A stretch of DNA of 64,000 nucleotides from Gammaproteobacteria bacterium (GTDB lineage Bacteria; Pseudomonadota; Gammaproteobacteria; Pseudomonadales; Pseudohongiellaceae), in contig JAJFKE010000009.1 of NCBI GenBank assembly GCA_021773355.1, positions 95,318-159,317 of the forward strand, given 5' to 3'. The translations under genes were made by a program, and so were the position numbers. Positions 9,759-17,656 of this stretch are shown piece after piece. Positions within the stretch are counted from its first letter, which is position 1. Every line of letters starts with the position of its first letter. The notes below the pieces were generated by a model, which had not been told where the DNA came from, made no database searches, and worked only from the letters and a program-made list of their open reading frames with translations.

Positions 9759-9802
9759 TAGATAGCGCGTCGGCCGCAGAGACAGGATAATCAGCGGAGC
9801 CG

Positions 9803-10165
9803 TTAACCACCAGCCAACTTCACATTTTTGAAATCTTTTTCCAATTCCCGTTTTAGCAGTTCACGGTGGTCGCCCTGAATTTCAATAATGCCTTGCTTTA
9901 CCGTACCGCCAGACCCGCATAGGGCTTTTAGTTTCTTTGCCAAGGCCTTCAGTTCTTCTTCCGGCAGTGTGAAACCGCTTAACAATGTAACCCCTTTGCC
10001 TTTTCTTCCTTTCGACTCCCGGCCTATGCGGATTATGGGCTCAAGTACCTGTCTTGGCTGACCCTTATCCTGAACCAGGCGGCACAGACATTTACGCAGC
10101 GGCTTGTTACAGCCGGGGCAGGTGGAGGAGTTGGATGTGCTGTAAACCAGTCGTGATTCACTCAT
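9803..10165 (-). CDS. yciH: SUI1/YciH translation initiation factor-like protein
   Basis: This 120-residue protein has a small N-terminal cysteine cluster (CPGCNKPLRKCLC, residues 18-30) and a SUI1/eIF1-like domain in the C-terminal half (KGVTLLSGF, LKALCGSGGTVKQG, IQGDHRELL). E. coli YciH is thought to affect start-codon fidelity. It lies between the two convergent MoxR gene sets, 26 bp downstream of the batD-like gene on the same strand, and may be read from the Bat operon. ATG start. Confidence 0.9.
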   Translation of the reverse strand: MSESRLVYSTSNSSTCPGCNKPLRKCLCRLVQDKGQPRQVLEPIIRIGRESKGRKGKGVTLLSGFTLPEEELKALAKKLKALCGSGGTVKQGIIEIQGDHRELLKRELEKDFKNVKLAGG

Positions 10166-10191
10166 CAGGGCTTAGCTTTCACTGCAGTGGT

Positions 10192-11976
10192 CTAAGTTTT
10201 GTAGAGAGGAGGAAGAGTGTACAGGTCCTCACGTTGGTGTTTTTTGCGCAGGCGTTGCTTTTCTTTTCTCAATCGAGCAATAAGTGATAACAGCTCTCGC
10301 GAATCGAATGAGCCGGCGGCACTTTGTTCGGAGTCGGTTTGAAACAGCGCAGACTGAATACTTTGTATATGCTGGTACAGTTCTGGGGCTTCTGTTTGCT
10401 GTAAGATATCTTCCATGCTGATAACACGGCGGCCATCGAGGTAATGATCACACCAGCGAATCAGGGTTTGTCGTATGTTATTCAGGTCATTGCCGCCGCA
10501 GGCTTGTAGCAGCTGCTTGTAGGCGACGCGCTCGTTGTTTTCGGGGCTGTATCTTGCCGTGATCTGAGCTTTGAGTTGCTGTAGGTAAGCATCGATCTCT
10601 CGTCGATTTCCGGCAATGGCGAGTTTGTAGATACTTAAGGCTACAATTATGAACGCTATAGCAATTGCATAATTCAGCCAGGCCGCTTCCACCTCAATAA
10701 ATTCCGCCTGCGCCTGCTCATCTATCATGTCCTGATCGACCACCGGTAATTGTGCCAACAATTCTTCCAGGTTCTCGGTGCTGGCAACTGTTTGTTCGGC
10801 CGGTAATTCTCCAGTGACTGTCGCTATAACTAATCGAGTTGCTGGGACTACTGTGGCTTCCAGTTGATCGGTGTCGATGTTCCACCAGGGTATGGATATT
10901 TCAGGAATGACAACATTGCCACTATCTATGGGAACCATGGATGTAGTTTCAATGCGTGTGCCCACTATTGCTCCGTCAACAAAGGTGCGTTCGATCTGCG
11001 GTGGGTCGGGGTACAAATTTAGTCCGTCGATTTTGGTGTCGCTGAATGGAGGCAGTACGGCACCGTCTAGTCCTTCGGCGGTCATGGTGATGGTTCGTAT
11101 CACGCTGTCGCCTACCTTCAGGTTGGAGATATCTGTACTCCAGCTTTCCTCAAGTGTGAGTCCTGATACAGGCAGCCAAAAATCTGTGTTCTGAACAGAG
11201 CCTGGCCTTTCCTTTACATCAATGGTGAGACCTTCTATAAAAGCGGTGACCCGCCTGGTATTTAGATTTCTGAAAACGAAATTGCTAGAGCCGTCGGTTA
11301 CTTCACCTCTGAAAAGGATATCGGGAATCTGCAATGGCCCACTGCGTTGTGGGAATATCACATAGCGTTTTTCGTAGACGCCGTAACGAACACCATCTAT
11401 CAGTTTATCATATTGATTGGGTGAACCAATTAACTGAATCACAGAATCTTCCATCTCCAATTCCGTAAACTGCGGGTTGCGAATTCCGGCGATTGTGTAA
11501 TGCAGGCGAACAGTAAATAGCAGTTGTTCTTGAACGTAAACGGAATCCTTGTTTGTTTCGATCTCCAGAAACAATTCCTTGCTGGACTGATTAGAGCGAG
11601 GTCCTTCATTTACAACCGTGATAGAAATTGGGTCGGTAGTTTGACCATTTATGTCCAGTGACGGTATCAGTAGTTCGCCTTCTTCCAAGGGGAATAGAGT
11701 GACAACATAGTCAGTCCAGGCTTCAACAGCACCGTTCACGCTTCTAATTTGGCTCGATGTTCTGGTGCCAAGCACGTCAAACTGATTGGTAAGAGGGGTC
11801 AAGTCTAACTGCATGCCCTGGCGTTGGTCATAAATTCGTATAGTCAGGATTACAGTTTCGCCCCTGGCTACTTCATTACGGTCAAGCGAGATTTCGACTT
11901 CCTGTGCATTTGTAGTCGAGAAAAATGTCGCACTGAGTAAAAGGCAGAGCATTGCAAGTTTAGAGAATATTCTCAC
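10192..11976 (-). CDS. batD: BatD-like protein
   Basis: This is a 594-residue exported protein: a signal peptide of about 24 residues (hydrophobic stretch ending at TTNAQ), a long beta-rich periplasmic region typical of BatD, one membrane helix near residues 434-455 and a charged cytoplasmic tail. Bat proteins were named for Bacteroides aerotolerance, and the family role is still unclear. The start is GTG overlapping the upstream gene by 4 bp (GTGA). It is the last Bat gene of the operon that begins at the MoxR gene 17304. Confidence 0.87.
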   Translation of the reverse strand: MRIFSKLAMLCLLLSATFFSTTNAQEVEISLDRNEVARGETVILTIRIYDQRQGMQLDLTPLTNQFDVLGTRTSSQIRSVNGAVEAWTDYVVTLFPLEEGELLIPSLDINGQTTDPISITVVNEGPRSNQSSKELFLEIETNKDSVYVQEQLLFTVRLHYTIAGIRNPQFTELEMEDSVIQLIGSPNQYDKLIDGVRYGVYEKRYVIFPQRSGPLQIPDILFRGEVTDGSSNFVFRNLNTRRVTAFIEGLTIDVKERPGSVQNTDFWLPVSGLTLEESWSTDISNLKVGDSVIRTITMTAEGLDGAVLPPFSDTKIDGLNLYPDPPQIERTFVDGAIVGTRIETTSMVPIDSGNVVIPEISIPWWNIDTDQLEATVVPATRLVIATVTGELPAEQTVASTENLEELLAQLPVVDQDMIDEQAQAEFIEVEAAWLNYAIAIAFIIVALSIYKLAIAGNRREIDAYLQQLKAQITARYSPENNERVAYKQLLQACGGNDLNNIRQTLIRWCDHYLDGRRVISMEDILQQTEAPELYQHIQSIQSALFQTDSEQSAAGSFDSRELLSLIARLRKEKQRLRKKHQREDLYTLPPLYKT

Positions 11977-13757
11977 CAGATCTGTCCTCCATTCTGCAGG
12001 CTATTTGCGGTGCCGTTGAGTTGACGTTGACGATATTGATAACGGAACTTACGACGCAATAGTTCACCGGGGTCATCATCGATGCGCCGTAACCATTGTT
12101 CCAAGGATTGCTGTTCTTCAAATTCTTCATTAGTGGTTTCACTTGGTGTGTTCTGCTCACTATTGGACTCAGAGCCTTCCTGCTCTTCGGGGGGTTGATT
12201 CTGTTGCTGCTGATCCTGTTGATCCTGATTGCCTTCCTGGCTCTCCTGATCCTGTTGTTCACTGTTCTCTGAATCCTGTTCCGACTCATTTTCGGAATTT
12301 TGTTCCGATTGATTCTCCTGATTGTCACCTTCCTGTTGTTCGCCGCTCTCTGACTCCTCCTGCTGCAATAGTTGCTCTACAATTTCCTTATTATGGATGG
12401 CGTCGGCGTGAACATCGTCAATACCCAGGGTCAGTTCATAGGCAGCTATGGCCTCGGCATAATTCCCGGCCAAGGCTAGCGCATTACCGCGGTTATAGTG
12501 TCCATCAGCAGTATCGCTGGCGCTGAAGGCGGCTACAGCGGCTTCATAATTCTCCGCCCTATAGTTTGCAGCGCCCTGCCATTCAATGGATTCAAACAAC
12601 ACTGCCGCGGTGGAGTGCTGCTCACTTGCAAATGCCTCTGCTGCCTGTTGATCCTTGGTTTTCCAAAGGTCTTTCCATTCCAGTGCTTGTGCCTGCTGAC
12701 TAGGTAGCATCATGCCGGAACCGGTAATTAGTACGAAACTGAACAACCAGCCACGGCGGAAACTGAGTGCTGCGATGGGAAGTACCAGCAATAGCAACCA
12801 CGGACCAAACTCATACCAGACATCAAACTCTTCTTCGACGTCGGATAATTGATCTTCATCAAGCAGCTCAAAATCCGTAAGCAGGTAGGCGAGGTCGGAG
12901 TCTGCAAGTTGAATGTCGTGATAAAGACCATTAACGCGATTCGCCAGTGATTGCAGTACATTTTTGTTCAAGGTGGGAATTATCAATGCACCGGCGTCAT
13001 CGGTGAGGAAATTGCCATCGTTGGTGCGGATCGGAGCGCCTTCCTCGGTGCCGATTCCCATGACTAATAATTCGTAATCATTGTCTGCGAATTGCTCGGT
13101 AATCTGCAGTTCTTCATCGAAGCCGCTGATGCCGTCAGTCATCAATAGAATTTTGCCGCGCGTCGCCTCGGTGTCATCCAATAGGCCTATTGCCAAATCC
13201 AGGGCAGAAACAGGATTGCTGCCGAACAGCGGCATGATATTAGGGCTGAGAGAGGGCACCAAGGCGGCAATAGTGACAACATCGTCGGTGAGAGGGGTAA
13301 CGGTATGGGCATCACCGGCGTACACTACTAACGCTGTCTGGCCTTCTTGACGCAGATCGAGAATGTCGCGCAGTTTGCGCTTGGCCAAATCCAGGCGGTT
13401 AGGCGCATGGTCTGGCGCAAACATGGAAAGAGATAGATCCAGCACGATAACCAAAGCATCTTCGCGCTTCTGCACCGGCTGTGGCAGTTGTTCCCATACC
13501 GGCCCTGCCAGGGCGAGAATGGACAATAACCAGGCGGCAAACAGGAGTACCAGGGGTGTTCGCTGAGAGGCATTTTTACTGCGGTCCAATAGATAGGGCA
13601 GAAGAGACTTGTCGATGGCCTTGTCCCAGGCCGTAACGACGGAATTAACCCGCCACATCGCCACAAAGAAAAGCAGCACAGGAATTAGAGCCAGCAACCA
13701 AATCGGTCGCAGGAAATGGAAATTTTCGATCAAGCTTACGGGTATAAGAATATCCAT
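11973..13757 (-). CDS. BatB/BatC-type fusion: VWA domain plus TPR repeats and acidic tail
   Basis: This 594-residue protein has membrane helices at about residues 14-34 and 60-77, a VWA domain with a MIDAS motif DLSLSM, membrane segments near 310-345, TPR repeats around 375-460 (NRGNALALAGNYAEAIAAYE), and a low-complexity Glu/Gln/Ser/Asn stretch at about 470-555 before a short basic end. In many genomes the VWA part (BatB) and the TPR part (BatC) are separate genes, so this is a fusion. It overlaps BatA by one base (TAATG) and BatD by four. The acidic tail is encoded by repetitive sequence at roughly 12100-12360. Confidence 0.88.
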   Translation of the reverse strand: MDILIPVSLIENFHFLRPIWLLALIPVLLFFVAMWRVNSVVTAWDKAIDKSLLPYLLDRSKNASQRTPLVLLFAAWLLSILALAGPVWEQLPQPVQKREDALVIVLDLSLSMFAPDHAPNRLDLAKRKLRDILDLRQEGQTALVVYAGDAHTVTPLTDDVVTIAALVPSLSPNIMPLFGSNPVSALDLAIGLLDDTEATRGKILLMTDGISGFDEELQITEQFADNDYELLVMGIGTEEGAPIRTNDGNFLTDDAGALIIPTLNKNVLQSLANRVNGLYHDIQLADSDLAYLLTDFELLDEDQLSDVEEEFDVWYEFGPWLLLLVLPIAALSFRRGWLFSFVLITGSGMMLPSQQAQALEWKDLWKTKDQQAAEAFASEQHSTAAVLFESIEWQGAANYRAENYEAAVAAFSASDTADGHYNRGNALALAGNYAEAIAAYELTLGIDDVHADAIHNKEIVEQLLQQEESESGEQQEGDNQENQSEQNSENESEQDSENSEQQDQESQEGNQDQQDQQQQNQPPEEQEGSESNSEQNTPSETTNEEFEEQQSLEQWLRRIDDDPGELLRRKFRYQYRQRQLNGTANSLQNGGQIW

Positions 13758-14818
13758 TAGGCTTTGCTTCCACTGGTCACGCCAGCTGCGGTTTCATCTT
13801 CGTCATCGGTCAACCTTGCTTTGCCTGCCAGAGACATCCAGGGAATAGAGAATAGTGCAAGCAGGAAACTAATCAGCACTGCCGCACCCAGTGGCCAGTA
13901 AAACAAGACCCGGGTCGGTCTGTAGGTCTGTTCATCTTGCTCGATGGTTTCCAGTCGATCCAGCTCTTCGTAAATTTCTACCAAATCGTTGACATCCCGA
14001 GCTCTGAAATATCGTCCGCCAGTGGACTCTGCTATCTGAGTTAATACAGCCTCGTCCAATTCTGCTGAGGGATTGATAGCTCTGGCGCCGAAAAATGTAC
14101 GCTGTACTACCTGATCAGCACCTATGCCGATGGTGTAAATTTTAATATTTTCTGTTCTTGCCAATCGTCCTGCCTGTTCCGGAGATACCGCGCCAGCGTT
14201 ATTAACTCCGTCGGTTAGAAGTACTAGTACTCGACTATTTTCTGGCCGGGTTCGCAGATGAATAACCCCTAATCCAATCGCATCGCCGATGGCAGTAGCC
14301 GATTCTTCAATGATGCCGATTTCTGCTTCGGCGAGTAGAGTGCCCACGGTTTCCCGATCAAAAGTAAGTGGTGCTTGTATATAGGCATGGGCGGCAAACA
14401 GAATTAGCCCCAATCTATCGCCTTCGCGGCGTTCCACGAAATCCCCGACTACTGCCTTTACCACATCGATACGGGAGGCCTGACGGTTACCGACTACCAT
14501 GTCCTGTGCCTCCATGCTGCCGGAGATATCGACGGAAAGCATGAGATCACGCCCAGTAGATGGCAGTTGTACCGGATCGCCAAGCCACTGCGGCCTGCTT
14601 GATGCGATAACGACGAGTAACCAAATCAGTGTGCAACAAATCAGGTTAAGCAGCCTGCCGGAGGTCATATTTTCATTATCGGATTGTAGGCGGCTGAGGA
14701 TGCTGAAAAATGGCACATACAAGGCCGCGTCTTGTTGCGGGGCGCGGGCGAGTAACCTGTAAATTATCAGCGGCAGAGGCAGGGCCAGGAACACATAGGG
14801 CCAGGTAAATTCAAGCAT
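13757..14818 (-). CDS. batA: BatA-type VWA membrane protein
   Basis: This 353-residue protein has N-terminal membrane segments (about 5-20 and 54-74), a VWA domain with the MIDAS motif DISGSM and the second metal loop LLTDGVNNAG, and a C-terminal membrane helix near residues 305-328. VWA domains bind proteins through a divalent metal, so the periplasmic or cytoplasmic VWA parts of BatA and BatB may work as a pair. It overlaps the DUF4381 gene by 8 bp upstream and the next VWA gene by one base. Confidence 0.9.
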   Translation of the reverse strand: MLEFTWPYVFLALPLPLIIYRLLARAPQQDAALYVPFFSILSRLQSDNENMTSGRLLNLICCTLIWLLVVIASSRPQWLGDPVQLPSTGRDLMLSVDISGSMEAQDMVVGNRQASRIDVVKAVVGDFVERREGDRLGLILFAAHAYIQAPLTFDRETVGTLLAEAEIGIIEESATAIGDAIGLGVIHLRTRPENSRVLVLLTDGVNNAGAVSPEQAGRLARTENIKIYTIGIGADQVVQRTFFGARAINPSAELDEAVLTQIAESTGGRYFRARDVNDLVEIYEELDRLETIEQDEQTYRPTRVLFYWPLGAAVLISFLLALFSIPWMSLAGKARLTDDEDETAAGVTSGSKA

Positions 14819-15365
14819 TTGTGCTTAATCCTTGAGGGTCGGCGGTGGCCTCGTCTTCTGAGCTGGGGCTGCCGCTATAGAGGCTCTTTATCCACTGCTG
14901 ACCAAAGTCTTGCATGCTATCCACATCGACGTCGCATTTGGTCTGAAAACGCCCATACTGCAGGGCTGCAGCGATTTCATCAGTCATCAGAGAAGATTCC
15001 CCTTTTTGCCGAATAAAATCAACCCATGAAATCCCGTCCAGGCTTGCAACATTGGCCTGTGGGTAGTGTACCAGGGCCACTCGTCGGATAACCGTATTGA
15101 AGCGATTGACGTAGCTTAACTTGCTCTGAGCTTCATCGCCGGGTTCAGCTTGAGAATAGTTGTCATAACACAGTTGCAGTTCAGCCAGCGCATATTGGCA
15201 AATTTTCTGTTGTCGTCGGTAGCTACTGAACTTGCGTAGCAAAAATACCAGCGCGACCAAAACGAATAGTGCCAGAATCCACCAGCCAATGGCGGGTGGC
15301 CAGTAGCTCACCGGCCCCGGAAGGTGAATATCTGCTAGTTGCGCTAATAGTTCTTCGCTATCCAT
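14811..15365 (-). CDS. DUF4381 domain protein
   Basis: This is a 184-residue protein with a single membrane helix at about residues 24-45 (WWILALFVLVALVFLLRKF) and a helical soluble part. The N-terminal pattern LAQLADIHLPGPVSYWPPAIGWW is the DUF4381 signature. The family occurs only as a partner in MoxR-Bat operons and has no known activity. It overlaps both neighbours (22 bp with DUF58, 8 bp with BatA), so the operon is tightly coupled. Confidence 0.87.
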   Translation of the reverse strand: MDSEELLAQLADIHLPGPVSYWPPAIGWWILALFVLVALVFLLRKFSSYRRQQKICQYALAELQLCYDNYSQAEPGDEAQSKLSYVNRFNTVIRRVALVHYPQANVASLDGISWVDFIRQKGESSLMTDEIAAALQYGRFQTKCDVDVDSMQDFGQQWIKSLYSGSPSSEDEATADPQGLSTNA

Positions 15366-16324
15366 TGACGGATCTGCTCCACGACCAATTGGTTGGTACG
15401 CATCTTGATAAGCTGGATCTTCAGCTTATCCAATTCTGACTCCAGGCCTTGCATACGCTGTTGAAATTGTTCTTTGTAGCGATTTCGTGCTTTGTTGCTA
15501 TGAGTATTTAGGGCTCCCTTACGGGATCCATCGGTAATGCTATAGATACCCGGTACTGGCAGAGATTCTTCCAGGGCATCGTAAACCATGCAGCAGATAA
15601 CATTATTGTGTCTGGACAGCTGATTCAAATATTGCAGGGCCTTTTCATCCAGGGTCATAAAATCGGATATAACATACAGGGTACTGCCAGGCTTGGTAAT
15701 CCTTCTGATTTGACCCAATGCCTGTGCCAAGCCTGGTTTAAAGCCGGGCTCCGGCTGGCGATGGGTTTCAGGATCCTTAACATGTTGCAGTTCCTGATTA
15801 TAAAGGAACACCTGATTCAGCAAGTGCAAGGCAGAGCGCCTACTACGCTTGGGTCGCACTAAAGAGGCATCCCAATCGGAAAACACCAAACCACCCACTC
15901 GGTCTCCGTTATCGATGGCAAGCCAGCAGAATAGGGCAGCCGCCTGTGCGGCGAGAACAGACTTAAAAGCTACCTGACTGCCAAAGTACATATTATGCGT
16001 CTGATCTACCGCGATAATGACGGGTCGCTCGCGCTCCTCCCGGAACACTTTGGTAAAAGGTCTATTTGTGCGGGCGGTGACACGCCAGTCTATAAGGCGA
16101 ATATCATCACCGGGCTGATAGGGTCTAAACTCCTCAAAGTCCAGGCCGCGGCCACGCATCTTGGAGAGATGCAGGCCAGAGATTCCAGCAATCGAGCGCG
16201 TATGCGCTAGGTAATCGAGATTCTTTGCAGCATGACGCTGCACCAACATTTCCTGCAGCGTGATTACCGCCCCCGTGCTCTGGTAGCGGGCGTAGTGTGG
16301 GTCAATTTGTTGCTTGACTGACAT
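15344..16324 (-). CDS. DUF58 domain protein (second copy)
   Basis: This 326-residue soluble protein contains the DUF58 core GRGLDFEEFRPYQPGDDIRLIDW near residues 57-82 and a VWA-like C-terminal part (STLYVISDFMTL). It has no membrane helices, unlike the first DUF58 protein at 6730-7695. It lies 20 bp after the MoxR gene, the usual order. Role in complex maturation is inferred from context only. Confidence 0.9.
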   Translation of the reverse strand: MSVKQQIDPHYARYQSTGAVITLQEMLVQRHAAKNLDYLAHTRSIAGISGLHLSKMRGRGLDFEEFRPYQPGDDIRLIDWRVTARTNRPFTKVFREERERPVIIAVDQTHNMYFGSQVAFKSVLAAQAAALFCWLAIDNGDRVGGLVFSDWDASLVRPKRSRRSALHLLNQVFLYNQELQHVKDPETHRQPEPGFKPGLAQALGQIRRITKPGSTLYVISDFMTLDEKALQYLNQLSRHNNVICCMVYDALEESLPVPGIYSITDGSRKGALNTHSNKARNRYKEQFQQRMQGLESELDKLKIQLIKMRTNQLVVEQIRQWIAKNY

Positions 16325-16344
16325 GATGAGCCTTGGCTAAACGC

Positions 16345-17304
16345 TTAGGCTGATGGAACGCGTGCGCGAATGGTCTCTAAAACCTTATCCGGGGTTATGC
16401 CGCTTGCCTCAGCTTCGAAGCTTAGCAGGATACGATGACGCAGGCAGTCGAACAGAATTTCCTGCACGTCATCGGGACTGACAAAGTCGCGGCCCTGAAT
16501 CCAGGCATGAGCTCGGGCACAGCGATCCAGCGAGATGGTGCCACGTGGGCTGGCTCCGTATTCCAGCCAGGATGCGATGTCTTCCCCATAATTCTCAGGC
16601 TTTCTTGTCGCCATGATGAGTTGAATAATGTATTCCTCAACTTCCGGCGCCATGTGCATGGCGAGTATTTCTTGTCGGGCGGCAAACAAATCGTCTTGAG
16701 CAACTTCTTTAGGCGGTTCAGGGACTTTGTTGGCGGCTTCGTTGCGCACCAGGTGCAAAATTTCTCGTTCCGCCTCGATTAGTGGATAACTGATGGTTAC
16801 ATGCATCAAAAAGCGGTCGAGCTGTGCCTCCGGTAGTGGGTAAGTTCCTTCCTGTTCTATAGGGTTCTGTGTCGCCATAACCAAAAACAGAGGGGGCAGT
16901 TTAAATGATTCCCGGCCCACACTGACCTGATGCTCACCCATGGCTTCTAAAAGTGCGGACTGTACTTTGGCTGGAGCTCGGTTAATCTCGTCAGCCAATA
17001 CCAGATTATGAAAGATAGGACCCTGCTGAAAGCGGAAAGAGCCGTCTTCTGGTCGATACACCTCGGTTCCAGTGATATCACTGGGAAGTAAATCGGGAGT
17101 AAATTGAATTCGGTGGAAGTCGCCTTCTATAGCTCGTGATAGATCTTTGATGGCTTTAGTCTTTGCTAGCCCCGGAGCCCCTTCCACCAGTAAGTGACCA
17201 TCAGCCAATAATGCAATTAGTAAGCGATCAATGAGGCGCTCCTGGCCTATAATTTGATGCGATAACCAATTTTTGAGTTCTGTTATTATTGCGTGGTGGC
17301 TCAT
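16345..17304 (-). CDS. MoxR-family AAA+ ATPase (second copy)
   Basis: Walker A is GAPGLAKT at residues 42-49, Walker B LVLADEINRA and sensor-1 LFLVMATQNPIEQEGTYPLP. The 319-residue product is clearly diverged from the first MoxR and is of the type that heads Bat operons (MoxR-DUF58-DUF4381-BatA-BatB-BatD). The ATG start has AGAGA about 7 nt upstream. It is the first gene of the minus-strand operon that runs to 10192. Confidence 0.93.
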   Translation of the reverse strand: MSHHAIITELKNWLSHQIIGQERLIDRLLIALLADGHLLVEGAPGLAKTKAIKDLSRAIEGDFHRIQFTPDLLPSDITGTEVYRPEDGSFRFQQGPIFHNLVLADEINRAPAKVQSALLEAMGEHQVSVGRESFKLPPLFLVMATQNPIEQEGTYPLPEAQLDRFLMHVTISYPLIEAEREILHLVRNEAANKVPEPPKEVAQDDLFAARQEILAMHMAPEVEEYIIQLIMATRKPENYGEDIASWLEYGASPRGTISLDRCARAHAWIQGRDFVSPDDVQEILFDCLRHRILLSFEAEASGITPDKVLETIRARVPSA

Positions 17305-17656
17305 ATTGATATTTCTCTATAGTCAATGCTGCGCGTAAGGCGAAGTCAGGGATTTTAAACGTTTTAATAAGTATGTCTAGGTCAAGATTGTAGCTGAATG
17401 TAGCTATCGTTGGGCCCGAGCAGTGATTTCAATTATTGCTCATGCCTGGACTGGAAATGTGTGGTTTATCGGAGAAGCAGTTGATGAGAGTTGGGGCGAG
17501 ATCAATATTGAATCTATTATTCGAACGCAGACAAATTAGGTCCAGAAGTGCAGATAGTAGTCCAGGCATCTCAATCAGTACACAGGGCCTCGCTCTGATT
17601 AGCTTGCTAAGCCGTGCTTTGCCAGAGCTGTATGTGCGCTACCAGCAACCAGGCAA
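17305..17656. other. Divergent gap between the Bat operon and gdhB
   Basis: This 352-bp region must hold the promoters of the MoxR-Bat operon and of gdhB. An 11-bp perfect inverted repeat (17442-17452 and 17559-17569, atgcctggact and its complement) lies in it, with arms over 100 bp apart. A 74-codon open frame ends in an ATGA overlap with gdhB but has no good start or recognisable sequence. No clear promoter stands out. Confidence 0.4.

Noticed and set aside
11960..12328. Long frame in another reading frame over the acidic repeat
   Set aside because: Product of the repetitive codons of the BatB/C tail, not a gene.
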